A stretch of 16,641 bases of DNA from Azophilus sp964348115 (lineage in GTDB: Bacteria; Pseudomonadota; Gammaproteobacteria; Pseudomonadales; Azotimanducaceae): assembly GCA_964348115.1 (NCBI GenBank), contig CAYGBY010000061.1, forward strand, positions 1 through 16,641, read 5' to 3'. Below are positions 14,056-16,641 of this stretch, piece after piece (within the stretch, counting starts at the first letter, position 1; every line of letters starts with the position of its first letter). Both the position numbers and the translations under genes were made by a program. Under the pieces are notes generated by a model. That model ran no database searches and was not told the origin of the DNA. It was given only the letters and a program-made list of their open reading frames with translations.

Positions 14056-15108
14056 ATGCAGATCAGTCTTGGCGCATTGGCCGAACGGCTCGGCGGCAAG
14101 GTAGTGGGCGATGCCGAGGTGCAGATATGCGGCCTTGGCGCTCTGCGCAGCGCAACGCCCGGCCAAGTCACTCATCTGTCCAGCCCCGCCTATCGCGCCA
14201 GCCTGCCAGCCACCAAGGCCTCCGCAGTCATCCTGCGGCGCAAGGATCTGGCGCTCTGTCCCACCAACGCTCTGCTGGTGGACGACCCCTATCTCGCCTT
14301 CGCCCGCGCCTCGCGCCTGTGGGAGCGGCTGCCCGCCATCGGCGAGGGGGTGCATCCAAGCGCCTGCATTGACGCCTCCGCCTCCGTGGATGGCGCAGCC
14401 CGCTTGGCCCGGGGCGTATCCGTCGGGGCGGAAACAGCCATCGCCAAGGATGTGCGCCTGTACGCAAACGTGGCCATCGGCGCCCGCTGTCGGCTGGCTG
14501 CCGGGGTGCGGGTGATGGCCAACGCCGTGCTTTATGACGACGTGCACGTAGGGGCTGGCTCCGTCATCCACTCCGGGGCGATCATCGGCGCGGACGGATT
14601 TGGCTTTGCCCGCACGGATTCCGGCGGCTTGACGCCCATCGCCCAGTTGGGCGGCGTGCGCATCGGACGAGACGTCAGCATTGGCGCCGCCACCACCATA
14701 GACCGGGGCGCCATCGACCACACGGTCATAGAAGACGGCGTAAAGATCGACAACCAAGTGCAGGTGGGCCACAACTGCCGCATCGGCGCCCACAGCATTC
14801 TGTGCGGCTGCGTGGGACTGGTGGGCAGCACGGAGATCGGCAAGGGGTGTGTGCTGGCGGGCATGGTGGGGGTGGGTGGCGACAAGCCCATCCACATCTG
14901 CGATGGCGTCACAGTCAGCGGCTGCACCCATGTATCCGCTTCCATCAAGCAGCCGGGCGTCTATTCCGGCGGCATCATCCACAACAGCAGCACGGCTTGG
15001 AAGCGCAACGCCCTGCGTTTCCACAGGCTTGACGAACTCGCGCGCCGGCTGCGGCGGCTGGAAAGGCAAATGGAGCAGCAACGAAGCCCTTGCAACGCAG
15101 GTGATTGA
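14056..15108 (+). CDS. lpxD: UDP-3-O-(3-hydroxyacyl)glucosamine N-acyltransferase LpxD
   Basis: A 350-residue enzyme that adds the second 3-hydroxyacyl chain, from acyl-ACP, to UDP-3-O-acyl-glucosamine in lipid A synthesis; it is a cytoplasmic trimer. The N-terminal uridine-binding domain covers about 1-100. A left-handed beta-helix of hexapeptide repeats follows (about 100-300; IGADGFGFA, IGAATTIDRGAI). The catalytic His is at 239 in QVGHNCRIG, and a C-terminal helix (LDELARRLRRLERQM) closes the protein. The ATG at 14056 is preferred; an in-frame TTG at 14035 would add seven residues encoded by the inverted-repeat arm. Its TGA lies 20 bases before the fabZ ATG. The upstream gap to skp holds repeat material, so it may have its own promoter, though I see none. 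Confidence 0.96.
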   Translation: MQISLGALAERLGGKVVGDAEVQICGLGALRSATPGQVTHLSSPAYRASLPATKASAVILRRKDLALCPTNALLVDDPYLAFARASRLWERLPAIGEGVHPSACIDASASVDGAARLARGVSVGAETAIAKDVRLYANVAIGARCRLAAGVRVMANAVLYDDVHVGAGSVIHSGAIIGADGFGFARTDSGGLTPIAQLGGVRIGRDVSIGAATTIDRGAIDHTVIEDGVKIDNQVQVGHNCRIGAHSILCGCVGLVGSTEIGKGCVLAGMVGVGGDKPIHICDGVTVSGCTHVSASIKQPGVYSGGIIHNSSTAWKRNALRFHRLDELARRLRRLERQMEQQRSPCNAGD

Positions 15109-15128
15109 GGCGCAGACTTGATTTGGCG

Positions 15129-15575
15129 ATGAACGACACATCCCTGCACATCAACGCCCTATTCGCTCACCTGCCCCACCGCTACCCCTTCCTTCTGGTG
15201 GACCGCATCACCGCCCTGACTCCCGGGCGGAGCGTACAAGGCTACAAGAACGTCACCATCAACGAGCCTTTCTTCAGCGGCCACTTTCCCAACCATCCCA
15301 TCATGCCCGGGGTGCTCATCGTGGAGGCCATGGCGCAGGTCGCAGGGGTGCTGGCGATGGCCACTAGGAAGCAGGATGTGAACGACTCCATCTACTATCT
15401 AGCCGGCACGGACAACACCCGCTTCAAACGTCCGGTGACGCCAGGAGACCGCCTGGACATGACGGCGGAAATCCTGGTGGCGCGCAGCCGCTTGATGAAG
15501 TTCGCCTGCCGCGCCCATGTGGATGGCCAGCTGGCCTGCGAATCCACAATCCTGTGCGTGGCGCGCAAGCTCTGA
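15129..15575 (+). CDS. fabZ: (3R)-hydroxyacyl-ACP dehydratase FabZ
   Basis: A 148-residue hot-dog-fold dehydratase that removes water from 3-hydroxyacyl-ACP in fatty acid elongation and competes with LpxA/LpxD for the same 3-hydroxyacyl-ACP pool. Conserved HRYPFLLVDR lies at 17-26. The catalytic His52 is in GHFPNHPIMPG and the catalytic Glu66 in VEAMAQ. Downstream, RFKRPVTPGDRL is typical. The start at ATG 15129 gives the normal family length; an in-frame TTG at 15105 that overlaps the lpxD stop would add eight residues (RRRLDLA...) and cannot be excluded. It is placed between lpxD and lpxA, the conserved order in proteobacteria. Confidence 0.96.
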   Translation: MNDTSLHINALFAHLPHRYPFLLVDRITALTPGRSVQGYKNVTINEPFFSGHFPNHPIMPGVLIVEAMAQVAGVLAMATRKQDVNDSIYYLAGTDNTRFKRPVTPGDRLDMTAEILVARSRLMKFACRAHVDGQLACESTILCVARKL

Positions 15576-15584
15576 CCTGGGGCC

Positions 15585-16373
15585 GTGATCGACGCCCGCG
15601 CCATCATCGACCCTACGGCCAAACTGGGGGAAGGGGTTTCGGTTGGCCCTTGGAGCATCATCGGCCCGGACGTGGAAGTGGGGGACGGCTGCTGGATCGG
15701 ACCCCATGTGATGCTCAAAGGCCCCACCCGCCTTGGCGTCGGCAACCGCATCTACCAGTTCGCCACGGTCGGCGAGGACACGCCGGCGCTGGCCTACCAA
15801 GGGGAGGCCACAGGCCTTGAAATCGGCGACGGCAACGTGTTTCGCGAAGGGGTCACTGTCCACCGAGGCACCGCCCAAGATCAGGGGGTCACCCGCATCG
15901 GCAGCCATGGGCTGTTCATGGCTTACGTCCACATCGGCCATGACTGTCTGCTGGGCGACCATGTGATCATGGCCAACAACGCCTCCGTCTCCGGCCATTG
16001 CCGGGTCGGCGACCACGCCAACTTCGGCGGCTATGTGGGCGTCCCCCAATACCGCCGCATCGGTGCGCACACCCACATCGCCGGCATGAGCCTCGTGCTG
16101 AAAGACGTGCCGGCCTACCTCACCGTGGCCGGCCACCCCGCCGCCGCCGTGGGGGTGAATGTGGAGGGCATGAAGCGCCGCGGCTGCACCGGGGAGCAAA
16201 TCGCGCTGATGCGCAGCGCCTACAGAACTCTCTATCGATGCGGCCTGACTGCCGAAGAAGCCTGCAGGCGCTTGGCCGAAGACCATCCCGACAGTCCGGA
16301 AGTCGCTCTGCTGGTGGCCTCCGTGCAGGCTTCCGACACCGGCGTCGTCCGCCCCCGCGCCGCCCAGCCCTGA
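15585..16373 (+). CDS. lpxA: UDP-N-acetylglucosamine O-acyltransferase LpxA
   Basis: A 262-residue trimeric acyltransferase that starts lipid A synthesis by moving a 3-hydroxyacyl chain from ACP to UDP-GlcNAc. A left-handed beta-helix of hexapeptide repeats covers about 1-190 (IIDPTAKLGEGVSVG...). The active-site AYVHIGHDC lies at 113-121 with catalytic His at 119. The VNVEGMKRRG segment precedes the C-terminal helical domain. In the hydrocarbon-ruler region (AGMSLVLKDVPAY, 166-178) bulky Met168 and Leu170 occur, suggesting an acyl chain shorter than 14 carbons. It starts with GTG at 15585, nine bases after the fabZ stop, with GGGG just upstream. The usual next gene, lpxB, is not found in the remaining 268 bases. 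Confidence 0.96.
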   Translation: MIDARAIIDPTAKLGEGVSVGPWSIIGPDVEVGDGCWIGPHVMLKGPTRLGVGNRIYQFATVGEDTPALAYQGEATGLEIGDGNVFREGVTVHRGTAQDQGVTRIGSHGLFMAYVHIGHDCLLGDHVIMANNASVSGHCRVGDHANFGGYVGVPQYRRIGAHTHIAGMSLVLKDVPAYLTVAGHPAAAVGVNVEGMKRRGCTGEQIALMRSAYRTLYRCGLTAEEACRRLAEDHPDSPEVALLVASVQASDTGVVRPRAAQP

Positions 16374-16492
16374 TGCCCGGCCGCAACTTGGCGGGCTCTT
16401 CCCAAGCCAGCGCGGCGCCAGTGGTCGAACCCAAGCCTGCCGGCTCGCGCCATTGCAACTGCTCGCGGCAGGGCGCCGCCACCCTTCCCTAG

Positions 16493-16641
16493 GGAACCTC
16501 TGAACAAGTCGCGTTCGCCCAGCGCCCCGCTCCCAGCAGCGGGAGATGGCGTTGCGGCCATGGGAAGGCAATCCGCAGAGCAGAGTGCATTCCACGGTCC
16601 GCCCGCCGCGGGGCGCCCTTCGGGAGGGCCTAAAGGGCGCG
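16493..16641 (+). repeat. Dispersed 150-bp repeat, copy E (full length, ends at window edge)
   Basis: CTAG at 16489-16492 precedes GGAACCTCTGAACAAGTC, the CGCGTTCGCCCAGCGCCCCG block, GTTGCGGCCATGGGAAGGC and the terminal hairpin (GCGCCCTT pairing with AAGGGCGC). The window stops at the last base of the conserved unit. The 119 bases between lpxA and this copy show no gene. Confidence 0.92.

Noticed and set aside
14050..15141. 363-codon minus-strand frame antisense to lpxD
   Set aside because: It is a shadow of the GC-rich lpxD gene; its His/Gly/Ala-rich composition reflects the opposite-strand codon pattern.
16374..16492. Start of lpxB after lpxA
   Set aside because: The short frame beginning at the ATG at 16373 does not resemble the LpxB N-terminus and runs into repeat copy E.
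15399..16595. 398-codon minus-strand frame antisense to lpxA and part of fabZ
   Set aside because: It is opposite two clearly identified essential genes, runs into repeat copy E, and has no family resemblance.
1..16641. CRISPR array from the repeated blocks
   Set aside because: The copies are kilobases apart, in both orientations and about 150 bp long; there is no regular short repeat-spacer pattern and no cas gene.

Overview
The window looks like a GC-rich gammaproteobacterium (Gram-negative, lipopolysaccharide-making, ubiquinone-using). The evidence is a BamA/Skp outer-membrane assembly pair, LpxD/FabZ/LpxA, UbiG, a YciO/TrpS/ScpA/ScpB block, and the MtaD-UbiG-YciK-RluB neighbourhood known from Pseudomonas and relatives. 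I cannot name a genus from the sequence alone.

Layout. (1) 129-3947, plus strand: yciO, a 0.5-kb leader, then trpS-scpA-scpB with touching or overlapping ends. (2) 9079-4051, minus strand: a 56-aa single-pass protein, a 262-aa two-pass membrane protein, then mtaD-ubiG (ATGA overlap), then, after an inserted repeat, yciK-rluB (one base apart). rluB converges on scpB. (3) 9305-16373, plus strand: rseP-bamA-skp-lpxD-fabZ-lpxA. This is the classical envelope-biogenesis cluster: a site-2 protease of the sigma-E pathway, outer-membrane protein insertion and its periplasmic chaperone, and the first and third acyl steps of lipid A plus the fatty-acid dehydratase that shares their precursor. dxr is not found before rseP and lpxB does not directly follow lpxA.

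The most notable non-coding feature is a dispersed repeat of about 150 bp, present five times, always between genes: 1-55 (-), 742-860 (+, decayed), 5722-5871 (-), 13759-13907 (+) and 16493-16641 (+). One end reads GGAACCTCTGAACAAGTC in the best copies, and four of five copies are preceded by YTAR. This looks like an IS5-family end and target. The other end is a GC-rich hairpin. Copies sit where conserved gene order is interrupted (ubiG/yciK, skp/lpxD, after lpxA) and at both ends of the window, which suggests the window is a contig that broke in this repeat.

Other unusual signals: a perfect 16-bp inverted repeat around the 330-bp skp-lpxD gap, whose right arm ends 5 nt before the lpxD start and which encloses a repeat copy and a second nested hairpin; two genes (yciO, mtaD) with the identical TATAAT-N6-ATG arrangement and no visible Shine-Dalgarno, suggesting leaderless mRNAs; and an unrecognised two-gene membrane pair between mtaD and rseP. 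No tRNA, rRNA, CRISPR array, transposase gene or prophage gene is visible.
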